From an uncultured bacterium (GTDB lineage: Bacteria > Cyanobacteriota > Vampirovibrionia > Gastranaerophilales > Gastranaerophilaceae), in the NCBI GenBank assembly GCA_947361225.1, contig CANAIK010000010.1:1-39657 (forward strand): a DNA stretch of 39,657 nt. The letters are read 5' to 3'. Position numbers and translations under genes: made by a program. The first letter of the stretch is position 1, and every line of letters begins with the position of its first letter. Under the pieces are notes generated by a model, which saw nothing but the letters and a program-made list of their open reading frames with translations, made no database searches and was not told the origin of the DNA. Below are positions 1-6,814 of this stretch, piece after piece.

Positions 1-157
1 CCAAGTTGTCAAAAACCCTATCCACAGGACGATAAAAAGGGGAGGGAAGTTTAAGGTTCATTTTCTAACTCCAAAACAGTCTAGAAGTTTATTGAACCAC
101 AGAAATTATTAAATGGGAAGGGGGTAAAAAGAAGAAAAAAAAGGGGGCTAAAATTTT

Positions 158-183
158 AAAAGCCCCTTTGATTCGGGGCTTTT
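158..183. terminator. Bidirectional hairpin terminator
   Basis: A perfect 9-bp inverted repeat (AAAAGCCCC, then GGGGCTTTT) with an 8-base loop is followed on the + strand by a T-rich stretch at 184-192. The A-rich left arm makes it equally usable from the minus strand, where it lies just beyond the end of the HNH gene. A G-rich segment at 142-149 could pair with the left arm instead; see findings. Confidence 0.7.
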
Positions 184-256
184 GTCGTTTTTTAGTGCTA
201 TTGCATTTTTTACATTAATAATGTAAGGTTTTTTAAAAAATAGATTGTTTAAAAAA

Positions 257-499
257 TTAATATGGATATTTGTCGCTTTTTTTCCTGTTTTCAAGCCATT
301 GTAAGGGTTGCAAGTTTTTTTTGCAGTCTGTCCCGTTTTTGCTTACAGGATGCTTGTGGTCAATTTCCCAGGCGTATTTTCCACACGTCCCATAGGATCC
401 ATAGCGGATTGTGTTGCCGTAGGCATCTTTTCTCCAGACATTTGGGTTTTTTCCTTTGATTGGCTTTGATTTTTGCCATAGTTCATCTTTTTTAGGCAA
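257..499 (-). CDS. Small HNH endonuclease-domain protein
   Basis: This 80-residue protein carries a compact HNH-like nuclease core. It reads D47-H48 (WEIDHKHPVSKNGTD), then N62 (KKNLQPLQW), then N71 followed by KK. That is the HNN variant of the beta-beta-alpha metal finger, in which the His acts as general base and the later residues hold the metal. The start is a TTG at 497-499 with a well placed AGGAG a few bases upstream; no in-frame ATG lies near. It stands alone, flanked by non-coding repeat-rich DNA, with the 158-183 terminator beyond its 3' end. Small free-standing HNH proteins occur in phages, mobile introns and restriction loci, and also as poorly studied chromosomal genes; the substrate cannot be told here. 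The domain call is fairly sure, the role is not. Confidence 0.75.
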   Translation of the reverse strand: MPKKDELWQKSKPIKGKNPNVWRKDAYGNTIRYGSYGTCGKYAWEIDHKHPVSKNGTDCKKNLQPLQWLENRKKSDKYPY

Positions 500-800
500 A
501 TTTCTCTCCTTTTTTTAAATGACGTTCAACTCCCGTCCCCTTTTTGACTTTTTATTGCTTTTTAAACGGTTCTTGTTTGGTTGGAATATTTTTTTTGATT
601 TTCAATGGGGATGATAATTTATTGTATATGTTTTTTGATAATTAGTCAACTATTAATTGAGTAGAATAAACTAAATATTTATTTATTGTTTAAAAAGCCC
701 ATTTTATTTTAAAGGGAAGAAACTAGAATAAAAAATGGTTTATAAAAATAAATTTTATAAACTATCGATATATAATTAATGTTTTATACTAAACTTAGCT
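500..800. other. AT-rich intergenic stretch, no gene seen
   Basis: No credible coding frame with a ribosome binding site was found. The only visible structure is an A/T-only-loop inverted repeat at 738-762 (GTTTATAAAA, then TTTTATAAAC), which lacks the G/C base and clean T-run of a convincing terminator. The stretch close to 500 probably contains the promoter of the minus-strand HNH gene, but no clear -35/-10 pair could be chosen. Confidence 0.5.
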
Positions 801-826
801 AGATGCCGAAATAAATTCGCCATGAC
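801..826. repeat. REP-like palindrome, short form, copy 1
   Basis: A 26-base palindromic element whose complement reads GTCA, a stem, a short AT loop, the opposite stem, then TCT. The stem has one mismatch (left arm ATGCCGAA, right arm TTCGCCAT). It is almost the same as the copy at 1024-1049 and shares its end motifs with the longer elements at 934-1012 and 6579-6660. Confidence 0.75.
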
Positions 827-933
827 GGGTTTTAGGTAGTTTAATTTTAAAAATTTAAAATTCTGACAAACTAGGATTAAAGGCAGTTGCAATTTGGTTT
901 GCTTTACTTAAAGTGACATCATTACTTGCAACC

Positions 934-1012
934 GTCACCCTGAACTGACTAGAAAATAAGTCGAGATTTATCGAGACGTAATTTTCTGTTCCTACTTGGT
1001 GTTTTAGGGTCT
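934..1012. repeat. REP-like palindrome, long form, copy A
   Basis: It starts GTCA-CCCT-GAAC and ends GTTTT-AGGG-TCT. The outer stem pairs 937-944 with 1003-1010 (including one G-T pair). Its loop is enlarged by about 50 bases, and positions 942-992 recur with a single difference at 6588-6638. The inner part is itself palindromic (AGAAAAT, then ATTTTCT). Small open frames across it encode the HAEFISAS-like peptides typical of translated repeats and are not genes. Confidence 0.8.
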
Positions 1013-1023
1013 TGGACCGAATT

Positions 1024-1049
1024 AGATGCCGAAATAAATTCGGCATGAC
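1024..1049. repeat. REP-like palindrome, short form, copy 2
   Basis: A 26-base element with a perfect stem (ATGCCGAA, then TTCGGCAT) and GTCA/TCT-type ends on the complement. It begins 11 bases after the long-form element at 934-1012, so two members of the family sit nearly head to tail. Confidence 0.8.
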
Positions 1050-1099
1050 AGGGTTTTAAACCTTTAAGTGGGAGCCTTTTTGCTCCTGGGGGACTTCGT

Positions 1100-1293
1100 C
1101 CCACGTCGCTCATATAATGCTCAAGTCTGTCAAGCTCAACGCTTGCCAGCCTTTTGAGCACCGGCTCACGCATTGCTCCTGAGGGAATCAAAGATTCCCA
1201 CGTCGCTCATATAATGCTCAAGTCTGTCAAGCTCAACGCTTGCCAGCCTTTTGAGCACCGGCTCACGCATTGCTCCTGAGGGAATCAAAGATT
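1100..1293. repeat. 97-bp perfect tandem duplication, GC-rich
   Basis: Two adjacent 97-base units (1100-1196 and 1197-1293) are identical by eye. Each contains a long hairpin: TGCTCAA at 1118-1124 pairs with 1154-1160, CTG pairs with CAG, a T-C mismatch follows, then CAAGC pairs with GCTTG around a TCAAC loop. A second short hairpin follows (GGGAATC, AAA, GATTCCC). The array is much richer in G and C than surrounding DNA. No protein is convincingly encoded; the period is not a multiple of three. Confidence 0.9.
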
Positions 1294-1470
1294 CCCACGT
1301 CGCAAGATCGATAGTTACATATAAAACGAAAACTCATCGTTTCCGTTTTATATTCCACCCCGGGCGGAGCCCTGCTCCTGGGGGAATCAAAGATTCCCAC
1401 GTCGCAAGATCGATAGTTACATAAACGTCTTGCTCGACGCAAGCCGTTTATTCCACCCCGGGCGGAGCCC
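1294..1470. repeat. Two further hairpin modules with swapped stems
   Basis: Two modules share the flanks CCCACGTCGCAAGATC and TCCACCCCGGGCGGAGCCC but carry different hairpins between them. The first (1319-1353) has outer arms ATATAAAACG and CGTTTTATAT, an A-C mismatch, a 4-bp inner stem and loop TCATC. The second (1421-1451) has outer arms ATAAACG and CGTTTAT, a T-C mismatch, inner stem CTTGC/GCAAG and loop TCGAC. Sequence differs while shape is kept. Confidence 0.85.
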
Positions 1471-1472
1471 GT

Positions 1473-1511
1473 AAAAAAAGAGGGTCAAAGAAAACTAAAA
1501 AAATGACCCTC
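1473..1511 (-). terminator. Minus-strand terminator after the glycine-rich gene
   Basis: Read on the minus strand, GAGGGTCA (1511-1504) and TGACCCTC (1487-1480) form an 8-bp stem with a 16-base loop, followed directly by seven T residues. It lies about 160 bases beyond the stop of the glycine-rich prepilin-like gene and is its most likely transcription end. Confidence 0.7.
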
Positions 1512-1546
1512 AAATATCAAAACACAAAAATATAAGAAAAATATGG

Positions 1547-1634
1547 TTTTGCTCCGGATGAAGTCCTTAAGGCGGGATGTTGTCCCCTCAATGGGGCGTA
1601 GCGACCGACCATTGGTGTTGTAGTTGGAGCAAAA
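1547..1634. other. Structured GC-rich block in the 3' region of the prepilin gene
   Basis: An outer inverted repeat (TTTTGCTCC at 1547-1555, GGAGCAAAA at 1626-1634) encloses an inner CCCC/GGGG hairpin and a CAATGG/CCATTG pairing. It lies between the prepilin stop codon and its terminator, so it would be in the 3' untranslated part of that mRNA. No gene is seen here. Function unknown. Confidence 0.45.
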
Positions 1635-1670
1635 GGAGTACAACAACCTTTGATTACAATAGACGGAAAT

Positions 1671-4082
1671 TTAGTTCCATTCGATTATTACCGTGCCGTC
1701 TGCGCCTTTTCCGCCTTGCGATGCGCTAAAGTTCTTGGTGGAACCGCCTCCGCCTCCGCCACCGCCGTTAATGGCGCCTTGTTTTCCTTCTGCGGTTGAA
1801 AGAGGATAGTTGCACGTGCCTGAGGGCATGTTTCCACCACACCCCCCAAGACCTCGAAGGGAGTCGAATAATGAACACAGAGACGGTGAAACATTGCCTC
1901 CAACCCCGCCATAGCCGTCTTTTCCGTTTTCACCTTTGGCTTGGTTTTTAATTGCATTGTTGGAGTTTCCTCCTGTGCCGTGGGTTGAATTGGAGCCTGC
2001 GCCCCCTCCAAGACCGCCTTTGGAGCGTGCAAAAATTTGTGAGCTTATTGAAATGTAGCTGTCAGACCCTTGGGAGCCGTTTTGACCTGTATAGATTCCT
2101 GAGGATTGGTTTACAGCGCCCGGATTTCCGCCTTTTCCAATTTTTATGTCAACTTTTTGTCCGGGGGTTACACTTAGACTGTCAACTACAATGACTTGTC
2201 CTGAGGCGCCGCCGCCTCCGTTTGAGTTGATAAATTCAATGTATATAACGCCGTCCGCTCCTTTGCCTCCGGCTCCGGCGCTTGTGGTAGAGCCTCCGCC
2301 TCCGCCTCCTCCGGTTCCATAGTTTGTGGATAGGGCATTGGACCCGCTCCCGCCTGAGGATCCGCCTGATCCTCCTGAAATTAGTGAGTTTGCTTTTGTA
2401 TATGTTCCGCCGCCTGCTCCCCCGAGGGTTCCTGAGCCTACTGAGCCGCTTTTTCCTGTTTGGTTGCTTATTCCGAGCCAGTTTTTGTACGTTGCTTTGC
2501 TTGATGGATTAGATGTTTTAAATCCTCCGCCAACACCTGCTGCACCGTTTGTTGAGCCGGCTTTTCCGCCTGAAACTGAGGCTACAACGGAGTTATTTAT
2601 ACTTATGCTTGTTGTTCCTCCTTGAGAGCCTGCTGACCCTCCTTTTCCTATTGTAAAATTTAGGGTTTGTCCCGGGGTTACGGCGATTTCACCGACAAAA
2701 ACTTCGCCGGCACCCCCTCCGCCTCCGCCTTTTCCATCTACAGCAGGGGTTCCCGGGGTTGCGGGGGTTCCGGGGATAGTGTATGAACAGGAAAGTGCAT
2801 TTGCAAGAGCAGCTACGCTATAGGTAACCCGCATTGCTCCGGGTTTTGTTCCGTTACAATTTGTGGTTCCAAAAACTGTTGATGAACTTGCTCCGGTTGC
2901 AGCTTTTCCGCCCCCGCCAATTGTTTCACAACTTGCATTTGCGGCTGGACTACAAGAACAATTGGATGGACAAGTAGCCTTACTTCCACCAGCTCCGCCA
3001 TTTCCACCTTTACCGCCAGCTCCACTACTGGAAACACAGCCATTTGTTCCGTTCCCTGCGCCGCCGCCTCCGCCTCCACCGCCGCCGGCTTCAAAAAGAA
3101 TAGTTCCTGATGAATTTGTTATGGCGGTAGAACCTCCGCCGCCTCCACCGCCGCCGCAAGTGCAACCACCAACGCTGTTAGAAGAACCATTTCCGCCGTT
3201 TGCACCTGAAGTGCCACCAGCACCACCTGCACCACCTTTGCACGCACCAGATGATGATCCAGCACGCCCATTGCTGCCTTGGGTACCAACGATTAAGTTG
3301 ATTCCGTCTGCTCGATCACTTATAGTGACAGATTCATCTTTTTTATAAGCTCCTCTGCCTCCACCTGAATCACTCGTTGAATTACTCATTTTTGGACCTT
3401 TGCCACCTCCTGCGCCACAGGCTGTAACTGTTGAAATGGTTATTGTTGCGTTATTTGGAAATGTCGATATCTTTCCTCCGGGTGATACTGTTTCTCCTGT
3501 CGAAACAACCGTCCAAGAGCCACTACAATCACTTGCAAGAGAAGGGGCTTTATAACTATCGGGTGGAGTTATGGAAGTGAAAGCAAATGTCCCCGGTGTT
3601 TTTAAATCAGCACTTGTAATATTACTTAAAGATGGCGCAGACCCATACTTCGTCCCTGTGCTTGCATCTCCTGCGGGGGTTCCGGAGGTAGCAGGGGTTC
3701 CTTTTGTCCCGTTGGCGCCGCCTCCCCCGCCGCCTGTCATATATACTCTTATTTTGTTTACTCCGCTGGGTACAACCCAGTTTTGCGTCGAGGTTATTGT
3801 TTTTTCTCCGTAAGACGCTCCCCCGCCGCCCCCTCCGCCTGCTACAGAGGTGACTTTTATCCTTCTTACTTTGGTTGGGACTTCCCACTTGTCGTCTTCT
3901 GTAAAAACTTTGGATTGGTACGATACAATTTTTCCTTGCGTTAAGGATAGTTGATTCGACCTTAGTTTTTTTGTCATTATTGGAGCAAAAGCCGTAATAA
4001 TTATCGAAATTGTAATAATTGACACTAAAAGTTCAACTAAAGAAAATGCAAAGGGAAAGTTCTTATTTTTTTTGGGTAACAT
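1671..4082 (-). CDS. Prepilin-type protein with glycine-rich modules
   Basis: An 803-residue protein beginning with a type IV prepilin-like signal: basic leader, then A12|F13 with Glu at mature position 5 (FSLVELL) and a hydrophobic helix to about residue 32. After a short linker come modules very rich in Gly. One starts with the WVVPSGVNKIRVYMTGGG pattern of the glycine-rich domain family, and successive modules end in similar strands (GAMRVTYS, GADGVIYIEF, GADGTVIIEW). Many Cys lie between about residues 200 and 440. The ATG at 4080-4082 is chosen because AAGGAG sits just upstream; a longer frame exists but has no such site. A prepilin peptidase would trim it and a pilus/type II-like machine would assemble or export it. 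Its GC-rich codons reflect the Gly content rather than transfer. Family call good; role (minor pilin, adhesin) inferred. Confidence 0.85.
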   Translation of the reverse strand: MLPKKNKNFPFAFSLVELLVSIITISIIITAFAPIMTKKLRSNQLSLTQGKIVSYQSKVFTEDDKWEVPTKVRRIKVTSVAGGGGGGGASYGEKTITSTQNWVVPSGVNKIRVYMTGGGGGGANGTKGTPATSGTPAGDASTGTKYGSAPSLSNITSADLKTPGTFAFTSITPPDSYKAPSLASDCSGSWTVVSTGETVSPGGKISTFPNNATITISTVTACGAGGGKGPKMSNSTSDSGGGRGAYKKDESVTISDRADGINLIVGTQGSNGRAGSSSGACKGGAGGAGGTSGANGGNGSSNSVGGCTCGGGGGGGGSTAITNSSGTILFEAGGGGGGGGGAGNGTNGCVSSSGAGGKGGNGGAGGSKATCPSNCSCSPAANASCETIGGGGKAATGASSSTVFGTTNCNGTKPGAMRVTYSVAALANALSCSYTIPGTPATPGTPAVDGKGGGGGGAGEVFVGEIAVTPGQTLNFTIGKGGSAGSQGGTTSISINNSVVASVSGGKAGSTNGAAGVGGGFKTSNPSSKATYKNWLGISNQTGKSGSVGSGTLGGAGGGTYTKANSLISGGSGGSSGGSGSNALSTNYGTGGGGGGGSTTSAGAGGKGADGVIYIEFINSNGGGGASGQVIVVDSLSVTPGQKVDIKIGKGGNPGAVNQSSGIYTGQNGSQGSDSYISISSQIFARSKGGLGGGAGSNSTHGTGGNSNNAIKNQAKGENGKDGYGGVGGNVSPSLCSLFDSLRGLGGCGGNMPSGTCNYPLSTAEGKQGAINGGGGGGGGSTKNFSASQGGKGADGTVIIEWN

Positions 4083-4237
4083 CTTTCTTAACTCCTTTAA
4101 AAGTTTTATTAATAAATACATTACCATAATACAATATTTTTTTAAACAAGTACATTACTTTTTTTAAAAAAATGTTACCTAAACAAATAATCAATAATTT
4201 AGTGGATATGTAATTTTATAATTTTTTTTGTGAAAAT

Positions 4238-4268
4238 AACGTTACTATAACTAAAATTTAGTAACGTT
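4238..4268. promoter_or_regulatory. 10-bp-arm palindrome between divergent genes
   Basis: AACGTTACTA at 4238-4247 and TAGTAACGTT at 4259-4268 form a perfect inverted repeat with an 11-base spacer. It lies between the minus-strand prepilin gene and the plus-strand Xre-type regulator, 75 bases before the latter's start. It could be an operator for the regulator or a hairpin terminator (a few T residues follow on both sides); the position between two gene starts favours an operator. Confidence 0.5.
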
Positions 4269-4343
4269 TTTATGGTTTATTAATGACGATATAAAAATTA
4301 TTATATAGAAGTAACACATTTATTAATATTAAAAAGGTTAACA

Positions 4344-4697
4344 ATGGACAAAGTACTTTTAGGGAAAAAAATTAAACAAGCAAGAACAAATAAAGGTTTA
4401 ACCCAAGCTCAGCTAGGGGAGATTGTTTCGCTCCACGAAAAACATATTTCAAGAATTGAATCAGGAAAATATTTACCAACATTGGAGAATATAATAAAAT
4501 TATTTAAAACCCTTGAAATCGACCTTTGTGAGTGCAATCAAGACAATAATACGTTAAATATTGAGAATAATATTATTAAAACGGAATTTTTAAAATTTAT
4601 CAATAATTCATCGGATAACGAACTTGAATTCTACCTCGGACTTTTAAGACAGGCTCAAAAGGGCTTGGTTAAATACGAAAGAATGTTAAAAAATTAA
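4344..4697 (+). CDS. Xre-family helix-turn-helix regulator
   Basis: A 117-residue protein with an N-terminal Cro/CI-type HTH at about residues 6-60 (LGKKIKQARTNKGLTQAQLGEIV, then HEKHISRIESGKYLPTLENIIKLF). Its C-terminal half is charged, helical and Asn-rich, likely for dimerisation. AAAGG just upstream supports the ATG at 4344. It is divergent from the prepilin-like gene with a palindrome in the gap, so control of that gene or of itself is plausible but inferred. Its stop codon shares bases with the stop of the convergent gene at 4694-5008. No recombinase or phage gene is close, so there is no sign that it is a phage repressor. Confidence 0.88.
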   Translation: MDKVLLGKKIKQARTNKGLTQAQLGEIVSLHEKHISRIESGKYLPTLENIIKLFKTLEIDLCECNQDNNTLNIENNIIKTEFLKFINNSSDNELEFYLGLLRQAQKGLVKYERMLKN

Positions 4698-5008
4698 AAT
4701 TCGATTTGTTCGTAGTCGCCTGATTCTTTAAGTTGTTTTAATTTGATATTGTGAACCGCATTGTCCACCAGAAGATCAAAAGCTTTCATTTTTGTAATTT
4801 TAGGTGAGAATTCTTTAATTAAAGTGTCCTTAACCATTTGGGTCAGTCTTTCGTTGTCTTTGTTAATATCTTTGTTAACATCCGGAATCAAATAATCGAT
4901 GTAGCCTTTGGCAATTTTACATTCTTGAATTTTTGAGAACATCGCCCATTTGAGTTTCGGGCTGATATCTTTCAGTTTTCTTACAATTTTGAAGTTTTTA
5001 AAATTCAT
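4694..5008 (-). CDS. Hypothetical 104-residue protein
   Basis: Not recognised. The predicted protein is charged (many Lys and Asp/Glu), largely helical, with no signal peptide or membrane segment. It begins MNFKNFKIVRKLKDISP and ends in acidic/polar residues. AAGG precedes the ATG at a reasonable distance. It converges on the Xre-type gene so that both stop codons are read from one TTAA at 4694-4697. Codon use looks like the neighbours, which supports a real gene. Function cannot be inferred. Confidence 0.65.
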   Translation of the reverse strand: MNFKNFKIVRKLKDISPKLKWAMFSKIQECKIAKGYIDYLIPDVNKDINKDNERLTQMVKDTLIKEFSPKITKMKAFDLLVDNAVHNIKLKQLKESGDYEQIEF

Positions 5009-5210
5009 TTTGACCTTCCAATTATTTTTTTATGTTATTTATAAGTATCCTCAAAAAATAAAATGATAAATTTATAAATATTTGTTTACAAAAGTTTACT
5101 TAAATAAATTATATATTATTTTTTTGGTTTTGAAAAGTCCAAAAGTGCAATTTTTATGATTTTTGAGATATAAACTCCAAAGCTTATTTTTTTTGAAATT
5201 TGAATTTATG

Positions 5211-5240
5211 TTAAATTTAGTGCATACTTCTAGTATAAAT
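5211..5240 (+). promoter_or_regulatory. Candidate ftsZ promoter
   Basis: TTAAAT (5211-5216) and TATAAA (5234-5239) are separated by 17 bases, about 70 bases upstream of the ftsZ start. The -35 is weak. The rest of the 298-base gap 5009-5307 is AT-rich and shows no gene. Confidence 0.4.
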
Positions 5241-5307
5241 TCTTTACATTGAAGAATTTTTCAAATATAGTTAATGTAAAAAGATAAAAATTTAAGAGGG
5301 CTAATAA

Positions 5308-6510
5308 GTGGACAAGTTCAAATTAGACAACTATGATAGACAACCATCTGATTTTTCCAGGTTTTCGTCAAATGCAATTATTAAAGTAGTCGGTGTTGGC
5401 GGAGGCGGCGGCAACGCTGTAAATCGAATGATAGCATCTGGTTTATCCGGTGTTGAATTTTGGGCTATGAACACGGACGCTCAAGTTCTTGAAATGTCCA
5501 GCGCTCCAAGAAAAGTTCAACTGGGTACAAAGTTGACAAACGGGCTTGGTGCCGGTGGAAACCCTTCGGTTGGCGAAAAAGCGGCTGAAGAATCAAGAGA
5601 AGATATAACAGTGGCACTGGATAGCGCAGATATGGTTTTTGTTACAGCCGGAATGGGCGGTGGTACAGGAACCGGGGCTGCTCCTGTTGTTGCTAAAATT
5701 GCCAAGGAAATGGGGGCGTTAACAATTGGTGTTGTTACAAAACCATTCAAATTTGAAGGTAAAAAAAGACTTGCTCAAGCACTTCAAGGTCTTGAAAAAC
5801 TAAAAGAGAACGTAGATGCTCTAATTGTAATCCCAAATGACAAATTAATGGAAGTAGTTGAGCGCAGAACAACCTTCAAAGACGCATTTAGCGTTGTAGA
5901 TGAAGTTCTGCTTTGTGGTGTTCAAGGTATTTCAGATATAATTTTGGTTGGCGGTTTAATTAACGTTGACTTTGCCGATGTTAAAACAATAATGCAAAAC
6001 TCCGGTTCGGCGTTAATGGGTATCGGTAAATCATCGGGTGAAGGAAGAGCAATGGAGGCTGCTAAGCTTGCAATTGATTCTAAACTTCTTGAAACCTCAA
6101 TTAATGGCGCAACCGGTATTATTATGAATGTTACCGGTGGTCCTGATATGACTTTATTTGAAGTTAACGAGGCTGCAAATGTTATCCACGACGCTGTTGC
6201 AGACGACGCTGATGTTATTTTCGGTGCTGTTGTGGACGATAGAATCCAAGGGGAAATCCAAATTACAATTATTGCAACAGGATTCGAACTCAAAAACGGT
6301 GAAGTTTCAGCTCCCCACGCTGCTGAGAATAAGTTATCCGCAGCAGGATTATTCGGTGGCTTTAACCCTTCTAACATGCCCGGAAATTCCTCTTTCCCAT
6401 TCGGAACCCCGACTACTCAGGAAGAAAGAGTTAGAGAACAAACTGCACCTACAACAAGTTCAAGTTCTTTAGATATTCCGGAATTTTTGAATCCAAAAAA
6501 CAGATTATAA
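5308..6510 (+). CDS. ftsZ: Cell division GTPase FtsZ
   Basis: A 400-residue bacterial tubulin homologue that polymerises into the division ring. It has the N-terminal Gly-rich nucleotide site ([13 protein letters not shown], about 29-41), the tubulin signature GGGTGTG at 117-123, the NTDAQ loop and the T7-type region near VDFADV. A variable linker leads to a C-terminal peptide, [13 protein letters not shown], of the kind that binds FtsA/SepF. The start is GTG with GAGGG eight bases upstream. It stands as a single gene here, not next to ftsA or ftsQ; sepF lies at 34942 in the same window, and SepF is the likely membrane tether. Length is normal. Very sure. Confidence 0.99.
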   Translation: MDKFKLDNYDRQPSDFSRFSSNAIIKVVGVGGGGGNAVNRMIASGLSGVEFWAMNTDAQVLEMSSAPRKVQLGTKLTNGLGAGGNPSVGEKAAEESREDITVALDSADMVFVTAGMGGGTGTGAAPVVAKIAKEMGALTIGVVTKPFKFEGKKRLAQALQGLEKLKENVDALIVIPNDKLMEVVERRTTFKDAFSVVDEVLLCGVQGISDIILVGGLINVDFADVKTIMQNSGSALMGIGKSSGEGRAMEAAKLAIDSKLLETSINGATGIIMNVTGGPDMTLFEVNEAANVIHDAVADDADVIFGAVVDDRIQGEIQITIIATGFELKNGEVSAPHAAENKLSAAGLFGGFNPSNMPGNSSFPFGTPTTQEERVREQTAPTTSSSSLDIPEFLNPKNRL

Positions 6511-6578
6511 AAAAATGATAAAAAATTAGGAATTTATATACAACTTTACACTAAATATTCCTAAAAACTAATCATAAT

Positions 6579-6660
6579 GTCATTTTCGAACTGACTAGAA
6601 AATAAGTCGAAATTTATCGAGACGTAATTTTCTGTTCCTGTGCAGGTGTTTTTCGAATCT
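6579..6660. repeat. REP-like palindrome, long form, copy B
   Basis: It starts GTCA-TTTTC-GAAC and ends GTTTTT-CGAA-TCT. Positions 6588-6638 match 942-992 with one difference in 51 bases. The outer stem uses different bases from copy A yet still pairs (TTCGAA at 6585-6590 with 6652-6657), so the stems co-vary. It sits in the 303-base gap between convergent ftsZ and the Crp/Fnr-type gene. Confidence 0.8.
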
Positions 6661-6745
6661 GATAATTGGTAAGATGCGAAAAACGAGTTCACCTTGGCAG
6701 TTTTAACTATCTTTAGTCTAATTTGCTATATAAGTCCTAAAAAAT

Positions 6746-6786
6746 AACTAAAAACGATTTCGCAAACAACGAAATCGTTTTTAGTT
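6746..6786. terminator. Bidirectional terminator between ftsZ and crp-like gene
   Basis: A perfect 17-bp stem (AACTAAAAACGATTTCG and its complement) with a 7-base loop lies between two convergent genes. The right arm contains a T5 run, and on the other strand the same holds, so it can stop transcription from both sides. Confidence 0.85.
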
Positions 6787-6814
6787 GTAAACATTGAATT
6801 CCGGATAAAAAACC

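Noticed and set aside
9-32. CTATCCACA near the left edge and TTATCCACA at 31998-32006, DnaA-box-like
   Set aside because: Single boxes, one inside the nusB/ftsY genes; no cluster, no dnaA or dnaN, so no origin.
855-1191. Two overlapping minus-strand frames of 63 and 80 codons
   Set aside because: They run across the REP-like palindromes and the 97-bp repeat and encode HAEFISAS-like peptides typical of translated repeats; no ribosome site.
1100-1470. Possible CRISPR array
   Set aside because: Units are 97 and about 100 bases, adjacent without unique spacers, and no cas gene is present.
1294-1470. Possible integron attC sites or retroelement hairpins
   Set aside because: No integrase or reverse transcriptase in the window, and the attC core motifs are not matched.
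2863-3348. Pro-rich plus-strand frame of 161 codons
   Set aside because: It is the antisense of Gly codons in the prepilin gene (GGN read backwards gives NCC), which keeps the frame open by composition alone.
5922-6377. Minus-strand frame of 151 codons inside ftsZ
   Set aside because: Shadow of a highly conserved gene with no ribosome site of its own.
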